Below are positions 1 through 7,628 of a DNA stretch of 26,450 nt, one piece after another. Source of the stretch: CAVURW01 sp963743595 (GTDB taxonomy: Bacteria > Verrucomicrobiota > Verrucomicrobiia > Methylacidiphilales > UBA1321); assembly GCA_963743595.1 (NCBI GenBank), contig CAVURW010000100.1:1-26450 (forward strand). Reading direction: 5' to 3'. A program made the translations under genes and the position numbers. The notes under the pieces are model-generated. The model worked only from the letters and a program-made list of their open reading frames with translations, was not told the origin of the DNA and did no database searches. How positions within the stretch are numbered: position 1 is the first letter of the stretch; each line of letters starts with the position of its first letter.

Positions 1-1845
1 TATGCTATGTATTGCTGTCTATGGATTGTCTTCAATGGCGAGATTTTTAATTACATCGAACTCAAGGCTGAGCTGGAAGCCAAAGGACATCGGTTTTCAA
101 CGAATACAGACACCGAGGTTATCCTGCACTTGTATGAAGAGCATGGACCTGAGTGCCTGAGCCGGCTCAATGGGCAATTTGCCATTGCCATCTGGAACGA
201 ACGCGACCGATCCCTGTTTCTCGCCCGCGACCGGGTAGGGGTGCGTCCCTTGTTTTACACTCTTACCGGTGGGGCTTTGATCTTTGCATCCGAAGTAAAA
301 TCCATTTTGGCCGATCCCCGTGTCCAAGCCGGGATTGATCCGCTGGCCGTTGACCAGATTTTCAATTATTGGAGCACGCTTTCACCCCGGACCTGTTTTC
401 GAGGAATCGTGGATGTGCCGCCCGGTCATTATGCCCTGGCGAAGGAAGGCCGGATGACAGTGAAGCCCTACTGGAAGCTGGATTGGTCGGCCAACGTTCT
501 TGAATCCAGCGCGCCAGCAACTTCCGGCTCCCGCAAGGGAACGTCCTCGGTGAATTATCTTGAAGAGTTTCGCGATTTGCTCACCGATGCCACCCGGGTC
601 CGGTTGCGGGCGGATGTGCCGGTAGGGGCGTACTTGAGCGGTGGGCTGGATTCTTCCGTCATTGCCGCCATCGTCCGGAAATTGGGTGTGAGCCGTCTCG
701 ATACCTTTTCGATTGCCTTCAGCGATCCGAAATTCGACGAGAGCGAACACCAACGCAGCATGGCCCGCTTTTTGGGCACCGAGCATCAGGTCGTCCACGC
801 CACGCATGCGGACATTGGCCGGGCCTTTTACGATGTGATCTGGCACACGGAGACCCCGGTCATGAGGACATCTCCGGCACCGATGTTCCTGCTCTCGAAA
901 CTGGTTCGGGAGCGAAAGTTCAAAGTCGTGCTTACGGGCGAGGGGGCGGATGAATTTCTGGCGGGCTATGACATTTTCAAAGAGGCAAAGATACGCCGCT
1001 TTTGGGCTCAAAACGCCGGCTCGAAATGGCGTTCCCTCCTGCTGAAACGGTTGTATCCGGACATAACCGAACTGGGCACCGCGGGTAATTCCTATCTGGC
1101 TGCGTTTTTCGGGGCGGGGTTGATGGAGACCAACGCGCCTGATTATTCGCATGCCGTCCGCTGGCGCAACAACCGGCGCACCTGCCGCTTTTTCTCCAAG
1201 GATTTCGCCGCCGCGATCACCGAACAGCGGAACAACGAAGGAGCGGAATTAAGTTATCCGGATGGTTTTCAAACTTGGGGATCGCTGGAAAAAGCCCAGT
1301 TTTTGGAGGCGTCCATCTTCCTGTCCCAGTATCTCCTCTCATCACAGGGAGATCGCGTGGCCATGGCGCATTCGGTGGAAGGTCGCTACCCCTTCCTCGA
1401 TGTCCGGGTGGTCGAATTCTGCAACCGCCTCCCGTCGCGATTGAAATTGCGCGGGCTGACGGAAAAATATCTGTTGCGCCAGCTGGCCAAGGAATATCTG
1501 CCCGCGGAAATTCTGCGCCGGCGGAAACGTCCTTACCGGGCGCCAATCCATCGGAGCTTTTTTAATGAAGACGCTCCGGCCTATGTGCGGGAAATGCTGT
1601 CCGCAGAATCCGTGAAAAACTCACGCATCTTTAATCCGGTGGCCGTGAGCCAGCTCGCGGCCAGGCTGGAACAAGGCAAGGCGGTGGGAGAAACCGATGA
1701 CATGGCCCTGGTCGGCATTTTGTCCACCCAATTGGTATATCGTCGGTTTATCTCGAACTTCAAAGCCGACGCCACGCTGACCGGACACGATGATGTGAAA
1801 GTGGTTTGCCGGCGCACGGCAGATCAGGTCCGCTCCTGCGCCTGA
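1..1845 (+). CDS. asnB: Asparagine synthase (glutamine-hydrolysing), N-terminus cut by window edge
   Basis: Class II glutamine amidotransferase/asparagine synthase. The family moves ammonia from glutamine to a beta-aspartyl-AMP, or to another carboxylate in polysaccharide or peptide modification. The frame is open to base 1, so the usual N-terminal part with the catalytic Cys2 lies off the window. What remains starts in the glutaminase domain (VFNGEIFNY, then RDRVGVRPLFY) and runs into the synthetase domain, with the ATP-pyrophosphatase loop SGGLDSS at residues ~211-217 (counting from the ATG at 7) and TGEGADEFLAGY at ~308. The C-terminus is complete. With the missing ~60-70 residues the protein would be about 680 aa, long for housekeeping AsnB and closer to the amidotransferases of exopolysaccharide or exosortase loci. 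The acyl ligase starting 5 bp downstream supports a specialised role; that last point is inference. Confidence 0.93.
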   Translation, partial: YAMYCCLWIVFNGEIFNYIELKAELEAKGHRFSTNTDTEVILHLYEEHGPECLSRLNGQFAIAIWNERDRSLFLARDRVGVRPLFYTLTGGALIFASEVKSILADPRVQAGIDPLAVDQIFNYWSTLSPRTCFRGIVDVPPGHYALAKEGRMTVKPYWKLDWSANVLESSAPATSGSRKGTSSVNYLEEFRDLLTDATRVRLRADVPVGAYLSGGLDSSVIAAIVRKLGVSRLDTFSIAFSDPKFDESEHQRSMARFLGTEHQVVHATHADIGRAFYDVIWHTETPVMRTSPAPMFLLSKLVRERKFKVVLTGEGADEFLAGYDIFKEAKIRRFWAQNAGSKWRSLLLKRLYPDITELGTAGNSYLAAFFGAGLMETNAPDYSHAVRWRNNRRTCRFFSKDFAAAITEQRNNEGAELSYPDGFQTWGSLEKAQFLEASIFLSQYLLSSQGDRVAMAHSVEGRYPFLDVRVVEFCNRLPSRLKLRGLTEKYLLRQLAKEYLPAEILRRRKRPYRAPIHRSFFNEDAPAYVREMLSAESVKNSRIFNPVAVSQLAARLEQGKAVGETDDMALVGILSTQLVYRRFISNFKADATLTGHDDVKVVCRRTADQVRSCA

Positions 1846-1850
1846 AGATT

Positions 1851-2757
1851 ATGTTGGTTCAAAACATTCTGGAACAGCCCGCTCAGGCACACCCTGACAA
1901 GCCGGCGGTATGGTTCAATAACGTCTGGAAGACCTACGGCGAGATCAACCGCGAGGCCGATCTGGTGGCCGGGTTTCTTGCCGGATTGGGGGTGGGCAGG
2001 GGAGATCGCGTGGCCATCCTGCTCGAAAATTCCTTTGATTTCATCGCGGCGCATTTCGGCGCGTTGAAGGCGGGCGCCGTTGAAGTTTCGCTCAACACCG
2101 AACATACGGCCGAAACCCTCAAGCAATTATTGTCCGATTGCGAGGCAAAGGTTTTCATCGCGGGCAGCAAGTTTTCTCCCCAGTGGTCGGGCATCATCAA
2201 CGACCTGCCGGAACTGCAGCATGTATTGACGGACCGGGCTCCGCGGAAGCCAGTGCCCGCCGCCTCGCGGGTCCAACTGCATTTGTTGTCCGAGGTGTTC
2301 CAGTCCAACCTGCGACCGGTGACCGCACCGGCCCGGGCCGATATTGATCTTGCTTCAATCATTTACACATCCGGATCCACGGGCGAACCGAAGGGAGTGA
2401 TGCTTTCCCATCTCAATTTGACCAGCAACACGCAATCGATTGTCCAGTATCTGGGTCTCCGCGAAAGCGACCGGATGATGGTGGTCCTGCCTTTTTATTA
2501 TGTTTACGGACGATCCTTGCTCTACAGCCATTTTCTCAGCGGCGGTTCCCTGGTCATTGATAATCGTTTTGCCTTTCCGGTCACCATTTTGAACACGATG
2601 CGGGACCTGGAGGTGACGGGATTTCGCCGGCGTGCCCTCAACGTTTTCAATTCTGCTGAACAAATCCGATTTAAAATCCCGCAAATTCCCGCATCTCCGT
2701 TTTGTGACCCAGGCTGGTGGCGGCATGGCACCGGCCCTGCAGAAACAGGTCGTGGAT
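1851..2757 (+). pseudogene. Acyl-CoA synthetase / acyl-AMP ligase, frameshifted and 3'-truncated
   Basis: ANL-superfamily adenylate-forming enzyme that activates an acyl chain with ATP. The start is ATG 1851, 5 bp after the asparagine synthase stop, so the two were probably co-transcribed. The N-terminal AMP-binding domain is clear, with the phosphate-loop motif YTSGSTGEPKGVMLSH at residues ~172-187. At about 2625 one extra C (ttt-C-gcc) throws the frame. The expected continuation GFAGVPSTFSILL and QAGGGMAPALQKQVVD resumes in the next frame from 2626. Homology then ends abruptly near 2752-2757, where the sequence becomes the antisense of another gene. Roughly the last 200-250 residues of a normal ligase, including the C-terminal lid domain, are absent. 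The pairing with an asparagine synthase resembles exosortase A-associated ligase/amidotransferase pairs; this is an analogy, not a proof. Confidence 0.85.
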
Positions 2758-3139
2758 ACTGAAAACCCGTGGCATCCATTTGTTGAAGCCAGCCGACGTC
2801 TGCCCCCTTTGCCAGATCCGTTTTAACGGTGAGTACCAGATTTGCCGAACCTGATCCCCCCCCGTTTGATGCGCCAAGGGTAACCGAGTAGGTGCCCCAG
2901 TTGGTAGGTGTACCGCTGATAACCCCCGACTGGGGATTGAGAGTGAGGCCGGGAGGCAAGCCAACGGCACTGTAGGTCGTTGGGGTGTTAGTGGCGACAA
3001 TTTGATACCTGAAGGCAACTGCTTGGGTTGCTGTCCACGTCCCTTCACTGCTTACGAGTGGGCTGGCAGCCCGGCAGAAGGACGAAGAGAAAATCAGGCA
3101 GATCATTAAAAACGTGATTTCGGATATACGGTGGGTCAT
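2756..3139 (-). pseudogene. Secreted Ig-domain protein with start of GH53-like (arabinogalactanase) domain, 3'-truncated
   Basis: The reading frame begins at ATG 3139 with a signal peptide (hydrophobic FLMICLIFSSSFC, cleavage likely near CRA-AS). A putative-Ig (He_PIG-type) domain follows, recognisable from the GLPPGLTLNPQSGVISGTPT pattern and ending SANLVLTV, at about residues 30-105. The final stretch KGADVGWLQQMDATGFQ matches the opening of GH53 endo-beta-1,4-galactanases, whose domain normally begins GADVSW with a following Met-Glu/Asp. The coding signal stops at the junction with the acyl ligase fragment near 2756, so only about 15-20 residues of the catalytic domain remain. The frame continues antisense into the ligase gene, which is meaningless. 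A galactan-degrading function would fit the other hydrolases in the window. The GH53 call rests on a short stretch and is moderate. Confidence 0.6.
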
Positions 3140-3218
3140 AGGATAGTCCGGCGCAGAGGAACAAGGCTGCTTCCTCGATTATCGCTTACGTTCGCCTACG
3201 AACAGGTTTTCTGAAGTG

Positions 3219-4176
3219 TCAAATATAGCTGATTTTGCGACACGACGTTAGCGAACCATACATTAACGCGCTTAATAGTTATAGCTGACTATGAGCGTAT
3301 TGGACGAGATAGATTCAATTCCGCAAGCCTGACCCAAAGTTCACGAGAGCGGTAGGAAGACCAACTGGGCTCCCTGAGCCTCGATAAGTTTTTTGGCTTC
3401 GCTGTCATGATGAGCACTCAGGTTGTCGCAGATGACGAGGTCACCCGACTTGAGAGTTGGGCAGAGGATGACCCGGACATATTCCCGAAAGACCAGCGAG
3501 TCGGTCGGCCCGCCGATGACCATGCAAGCCGTTTCTCGACTGAGCCGGAGAGAGGCCAGCATCGTGGTGGTTTGCCAGCGACTGCCCGGAGCATGGTCAT
3601 GGAGGCGTGCTCCACCTCGGGTGCGACCCCGCAGCCGCGTCATATTGGTCTTGGCGCACGATTCATCCTGAAAAACCAGCCGTTCCAGGGGAAGCTCCCT
3701 TTGGTTATGTTTCCAGAGCTTTCTTTTTTCCTGGATGTCATCGCGATCTTGTTCGCTGGCCCGTAGCGTTTTTTTTATAGTGGTAGCCCAGTCGACACAG
3801 GGTATTGTGGATCGTCACCATAGTGCAAGCGGCACCGATCTGTTGATGGATTTGCTCCAGAGTGGCGTCGCGATTCTGGTCCACATAGCGCCCGAGCTCT
3901 TTAACCTGTTCGGAGGCCAGGCTGCGAGGTTTGCCCACTTTGCCTTTGCGTGGGGCGATGCTTCCCGTGCTCAGCCGTTGGCGTTTGAGTTTGTACACCC
4001 ACCACTCTCCTACCCTAAAACGTTCGGCGATCTGACCTACCGTCCACTTACCTTCGTCGCAGGCCTTCATCACTCGTTCCCGTAAATCCACAGAATAAGC
4101 TCTCATGGAACTCCACCTTACCATCCTTCAAGAGAATGTGCACTATATTTTAAAATGCTCTATCGACCATATTTGA
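3219..4176 (-). mobile_element. IS630-family insertion sequence remnant with candidate imperfect terminal repeats
   Basis: The transposase remnant at 3341-4106 is flanked by two sequences that resemble each other in inverted orientation: 3219-3239 (tcaaatatagctgattttgc) and the reverse complement of 4156-4176 (tcaaatatggtcgatagagc). They share the first eight bases and about two thirds of the next thirteen. A second, partly similar stretch lies inside at 3281-3302. No clean TA target duplication, the usual IS630 signature, is visible at these ends, so the borders are tentative. The internal distance on the 3' side of the transposase is too short for the missing C-terminus, which points to an internal deletion. 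Confidence 0.4.
3341..4106 (-). pseudogene. IS630-family transposase, frameshifted at an A8 run and C-terminally truncated
   Basis: DDE transposase of the IS630/Tc1-mariner superfamily. The start is ATG 4106 (MRAYSVDLRERV), preceded by GGAG 5 nt upstream on the minus strand. The N-terminal part is a helix-turn-helix domain and ends out of frame at 3738. At the eight-A run (minus strand; 3772-3779 on the plus strand) skipping one A restores KKTLRASEQDRDD and then the catalytic domain in the next frame: VFQDESCAKTNMTRL carries the first Asp and ICDNLSAHH the second. The frame ends at LVFLPLS (stop at 3341), exactly where intact members read LPPYSPDLNPIE, so the third catalytic residue and about 60 more residues are missing. 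The split could reflect transcriptional slippage, but the missing C-terminus makes it inactive. Confidence 0.85.
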
Positions 4177-4178
4177 AC

Positions 4179-4202
4179 TGCCAGAGAAATTGCCAGAGAA
4201 AT
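4179..4202 (+). repeat. Tandem 12-bp direct repeat beside the IS630 end
   Basis: Two exact head-to-tail copies of TGCCAGAGAAAT, at 4179-4190 and 4191-4202, directly outside the candidate right end of the IS remnant. They may be replication slippage or a scar of insertion and excision. They are too long to be an IS630 TA duplication. Confidence 0.7.
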
Positions 4203-4520
4203 GCTGTCGTTAAGAGGCGAGGAATAGACATGCTGTAGATGCGAATTGCCTTGATCTCGAGGCACTTACGTTTTATTTTCCTAGGTAGACAAACACGGAA
4301 TCAGTCCGAGCCCTACCTTCGGAGCCCTGGTTGTAAGTGATTGAATACCAAGGGAATACTCTCTGAGCTGGGCTCAAAAAAGGGCCAACAGGGTACAAAA
4401 CAGGGTTCAGGTTTAGTAGGTGCTCACTACTCCATAACTAGGAGGCTCCTACTCTGCCACTACTCGTTAACGCTGTGGGTTCACAACGATTTAGGCTTAT
4501 CCGATACAGGAGAAAGCCAA
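4203..4520. other. Integrase upstream region, no gene recognised
   Basis: No coding signal is convincing in these ~320 bases. An in-frame extension of the integrase frame up to an ATG at 4341 is possible, but its translation is low-complexity and unlike integrases. The stretch holds a short near-repeat (gggtacaaaacagggttcag) at about 4391-4410 and the candidate recombination site at 4421-4440. It also contains ggaggctcctac at about 4441-4452, a small inverted repeat. Confidence 0.5.
4421..4440 (+). repeat. Candidate att-like site, near-copy of 19736-19755
   Basis: This 20-mer differs at three positions (17 of 20 identical) from a sequence at 19736-19755 in the same orientation. The core shared by both is TCACTACTCCA. 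With flanking bases it forms a small imperfect dyad (agta-gtg / cac-tact). It lies about 80 bp upstream of the integrase start, where attachment sites of integrated elements often occur. The assignment is inference. Confidence 0.3.
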
Positions 4521-5578
4521 GTGAACAATCGATATCGTCTGGTGCGTCGGGCCTATGGGATCTACTACAGCCAGGACAAACAAACAGGACAACGGGAAAG
4601 TTTTAAAACCACAAGTAAGGATGTGGCGGAACGGATGCTTGCGGCCAAGAATCAATCTGCTGAGCAACCACTTCTTAACAAGGGAATGGCCAAGGTTTAC
4701 CTCTCGGCCACCGCGCCGGAGTTCGTTTTAAGGACGTGGCGGGATGTGATGGATCGTTACGTCGATTCCGGTGTCCAGAGCACCAGGGATCGCAAGGAGA
4801 GAGCGTTTCGGAGCCGTCCTTTTCTGATGCTGGAAAAGATCAAGTTGATCGAGACATCCGCCGAACATCTCTTTGCCGTCCTGGAACATAAGAAGGCGGG
4901 TAATTCGACTCATCATTACCTGAAGCGACTCCACAACTATGCGCTGCATTTGGGTTGGCTTCTGGGTCCGGTGATGGCGGAAGCGGCCTGGCCTGCCATT
5001 CGGACCAAGAAATTCCTCGCCATCACCGAAGAAGAACACGAACGGATCATCGCCAAGGAAACGAATTTGGAACGGCGACTTTACTACGCGCTCCTTTGGG
5101 AAACGGGTGGCTCGCAATCGGACATCGCCAACCTGACCTGGAAGCGGGTCGATAAAGTCAACGGCGTCATTGAATTTGAACGGCAAAAGTTGGAAGGAAA
5201 GAGCGGCGGAGCTTCTTCCCTCAAGATAGGTCCACGTATCCAGCGAATCTTGGATCAACTCCCGAGAACCGGCGACTTCTTCCCCAAACTCAAGCAGGAG
5301 AAATCTTGGCATCGGTCCAGCGAATTCGCCCGGCGATGCAAAACCCTCAAGATCATCAAGCGCACCTTGCATTCCTACCGCTACGCCTGGGCACAACGCG
5401 CCAAAACCGCTGGCATGACGCCATGAATCATCTTGGCCACAAATCCCGGGCCATCCACGCCGCTTACGGGGCTGGGGCGAACCCAACCGTTCTGCCTCTG
5501 GAGTTCTATGAGATGGAGAAAGAGAGGAATATTGTGAGATTTGATAGTCAGGCAGTTCCGAACGCCAAAGTGTCATGA
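4521..5578 (+). pseudogene. Tyrosine recombinase (phage-type integrase), deletion/frameshift in catalytic domain
   Basis: Site-specific recombinase. I start it at GTG 4521 because AGGAG ends 8 nt upstream and the product (NNRYRLVRRAYGIYY) begins at the DNA-binding domain. The ATG at 4341 in the same frame adds unlikely sequence. The SAM-like core-binding region is at residues ~65-165 and the catalytic domain follows. The Arg II box HSYRYAW (~5371) is in the first frame. The frame then hits TGA at 5424, and the His/Tyr segment NHLGHKSRAIHAAY continues in another frame to a stop at 5576-5578. Related proteins have about three to four extra residues between these blocks (AGYPERFAM-type), so roughly ten bases seem lost. 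At the Arg I position the sequence reads GGSQSDIANLTW rather than ARxxE. As far as I recall this is normal for a verrucomicrobial integrase subgroup, so I do not count it as damage. Confidence 0.82.
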
Positions 5579-5657
5579 GTAAGGACATCACTTAAATCTC
5601 GGGGGCAAAAGGTCTAATGGGAAGGAACGATAACCATTTTGCAAACGACATTAGACT

Positions 5658-5815
5658 CTATGATTGGAAAGGGTTTTTGTCGGAGTATTGTTTCAAGAAT
5701 TTTTCGACGGCCTTCCAGTAGCCTTCATTACCATCATGAAGCCTTTCGCCGAGGGCAAAATCGCAACCGACACTGAACCCCAGCCTCACTAAGCCGTAGT
5801 CGGCCTGAGATGCGG
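5658..5815 (-). pseudogene. Possible C-terminal fragment of an unrecognised gene
   Basis: On the minus strand a protein-like stretch of about 50 residues ends at a stop at 5658-5660. It reads YGLVRLGFSVGCDFALGER and then GYWKAVEKFLKQY. Upstream of ~5815 the same frame is antisense to a transposase fragment and has no protein character, so a join probably lies there. I do not recognise the family. The composition looks more like real protein than like a random frame, but a short stretch of this kind can be chance. Confidence 0.3.
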
Positions 5816-5819
5816 GCCA

Positions 5820-6132
5820 GGACCCCACTGAATAGTCCGCCCTATTATGCTCCCTACAACGGAGCCATCGAGCAGTGCATTCGCGAGCTGAAGCAGAATG
5901 TGGGGCAAGCGCTGCCTGTCCCAGACAGTTGGAACGTCGCCCAAGTGGGCATGTTCGTGGCGGTGGCAGCCAAATCAAACTACCGGCACCGTCGCTGCCT
6001 CGGCGGAGCCAATGCACAGGACATTTACGGACAGAAACAACGGCGCGGCCACTGGAGTCAGCGGCAACGCCATCACGCATTTGAGTGGATTAGCACCAAC
6101 GCAAAAGCCATACTCTGTATGGAGTGCCGTGG
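5820..6132 (+). pseudogene. C-terminal fragment of a DDE (rve-type) transposase/integrase
   Basis: The translated stretch begins LNSPPYYAPYNGAIEQCI and continues RELK. This is the end of a retroviral-type integrase core, where the Glu of NGAIE is the third catalytic residue. Past it, LGGANAQDIYG and QRHHAFEWI match the usual tail of such transposases (SLGG, then a FEWI-like segment). There is no start codon and the domain upstream, with both catalytic Asp residues, is missing. The fragment is joined in frame to the fucosidase remnant in another frame at ~6133 and to an unidentified antisense remnant at ~5815. It is an inactive relic whose insertion or deletion may have produced the neighbouring truncations. 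Confidence 0.6.
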
Positions 6133-7012
6133 CCCGATTCTAACGCCGGCTATGAAAAAAGTAAGGACACACCTCCGCCTGGCTGGGAAGACCTTTTTGA
6201 AAAGCGGATGCTCGATCTACTCGATAAATATCATCCCGACCTTTATTACACCGACGGCGGAATCCCCTTCAAGCATGCCGGGCTGGATATTCTCTCGCAC
6301 TTCTATAATGCCAATCAGCATTGGAACAACGGAAAACTGGAAGCCGTGGCAACAATCAAACTCGATTATGTGGAAAACATCGCAGTCCAGGACTACGAGT
6401 TCGCATCCAGTTCCTCTTTGGCCAAGTATACGTTCATGTCGGATAAGTCGACTAACCATGAATGGTTCTGGGCCAGCGGTGAGGAGGCGCGTTATCAAAA
6501 AGCAGACAAGGTGATCGCTTACCTGGTGGATCTTGTCAGCAAAAACGGCTGCCTCTGCTTGAACATCCCATTGACACCCTCTGGGGAACTGGAGCCCGAA
6601 TCCGAAAAGCTGTTATCCGAGATGGCCAAATGCATGAACATAATCGGCGAATCTATCTTTAGTACACGACCCTGGATCATTTCCGGCGAAGGACCTACTA
6701 AAATTACAGGATTCGCAACGGGAACCGCGCAGGATATTCGATTTACCCGAAACAAAGCGGGTGATGTTTTGTATGCTATTCTGCTTGCTTGGCCGGGAAG
6801 TGGAGCCACTGTAACGATCCACACGTTGACGGCTGACAAACTCGATGAATCGAATATCGACTCGATTCACCTTCTCGGTTTCGACGGCGCGATCACCTGG
6901 AATCAGACACCAAACGGCTTGGAAATCCATCTTCCTAGTCAGCAACCGGCCAGCGACTATGCATTTTCATTGAAACTAGCGTTAAAGAAGCCGACGTTGC
7001 TGTCGCAGCACC
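6133..7012 (+). pseudogene. GH29 alpha-L-fucosidase, N-terminus missing
   Basis: C-terminal two thirds of a family 29 glycoside hydrolase, which releases alpha-L-fucose with retention. The recognisable start is at NAGYEKSKDTPPPGWEDLF; the true N-terminus and signal peptide (about 200 residues) are absent because the frame emerges directly from a transposase fragment. YHPDLYYTDGG at ~6232-6264 carries the Asp that acts as nucleophile in this family. NANQHWNNGKLEAV, DLVSKNGCLCLNIPLTPSG and STRPWIISGEGP are all typical. The beta-sandwich tail reaches DYAFSLKLAL, close to the natural end of such proteins. After ~7012 the frame becomes nonsense because a different hydrolase fragment is being read in another frame; the original stop codon is lost. 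Confidence 0.85.
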
Positions 7013-7019
7013 TGGCCGA

Positions 7020-7562
7020 CGTCAGACGAAGTGGTTCGACCGGCGGCCGTCCGCGTTCCTTGTTGAAAAAAAGACGCCCAACTATATCGGCATGGCCGTT
7101 GCCGATTCGCTCGACGGCCCGTGGAAAATTCTTAGCGACAACTTCCACGGTGGCAAACCCGCCCCCGGTATTGCAAGCTACGCCTACGCCGTGGCGGACA
7201 AACCGGAGGGGCCGTACCAGATTGGCGACCATGTCAGCACCCAAAATATCACCAAGATCGAAGACGGATGTGCCTTCGTCTGGAAGAACAAGATCTATCT
7301 GCTGACGGATGACAACTTCGGAACGCACACGGGGATTCCGGGCGCTGGGCTTTTGTGGATTTCCGATAACCCAGAAACGTTCAAGCTGGCGGACGCGCAG
7401 ATCGGCTTCCTTCATTCCGACGTCTACGACAAGCAGTTCGATCCGTCAAAAGTGCGCAGGCTCGCCGGACGCGACTTCAAGTTTGAACGGCCAGGAATTT
7501 TGATGATTAACGGCAAGCCCAGAAAGCTACGTAATGAAGATCAACGTCGACTAGCTCAATAA
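7020..7562 (+). pseudogene. GH43-like (five-bladed propeller) glycoside hydrolase fragment
   Basis: No start codon belongs to this frame; recognisable protein begins KWFDRRPSAFLVEK about 60 bp before the first ATG (7092). Two propeller-type blades follow, MAVADSLDGPWK and YAVADKPEGPYQ, the pattern of GH43/GH117-like enzymes in which each blade ends with an 'AVAD..xGP' strand. LLTDDNFGTHTGIPGAGLLW and KFERPGILMINGKP resemble verrucomicrobial and planctomycetal secreted hydrolases. After GKP (~7520), where relatives continue with an aromatic-rich segment, the sequence becomes unlike the family and stops at 7562. Both ends are therefore broken. The exact substrate cannot be read from this piece. 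It may once have been a neighbour of the fucosidase in a polysaccharide locus. Confidence 0.6.
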
Positions 7563-7628
7563 TTTTTACCGCATGCTCTTGATAACTTGTCGATCCATAA
7601 GCTTTCAGCTTTCAGTCATGTTGGACAC

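Noticed and set aside
382..1152. 256-residue minus-strand frame opposite the asparagine synthase
   Set aside because: It is antisense to strongly conserved motifs, and its composition is typical of a shadow frame.
3140..3218. Possible promoter or gene between the Ig-domain gene and the IS remnant
   Set aside because: A small dyad (cgttcgcctacgaac) is present but there is no clear -35/-10 pair and no coding signal.
4341..4520. N-terminal extension of the integrase to ATG 4341
   Set aside because: There is no integrase-like sequence there, and GTG 4521 has a good AGGAG at proper spacing.
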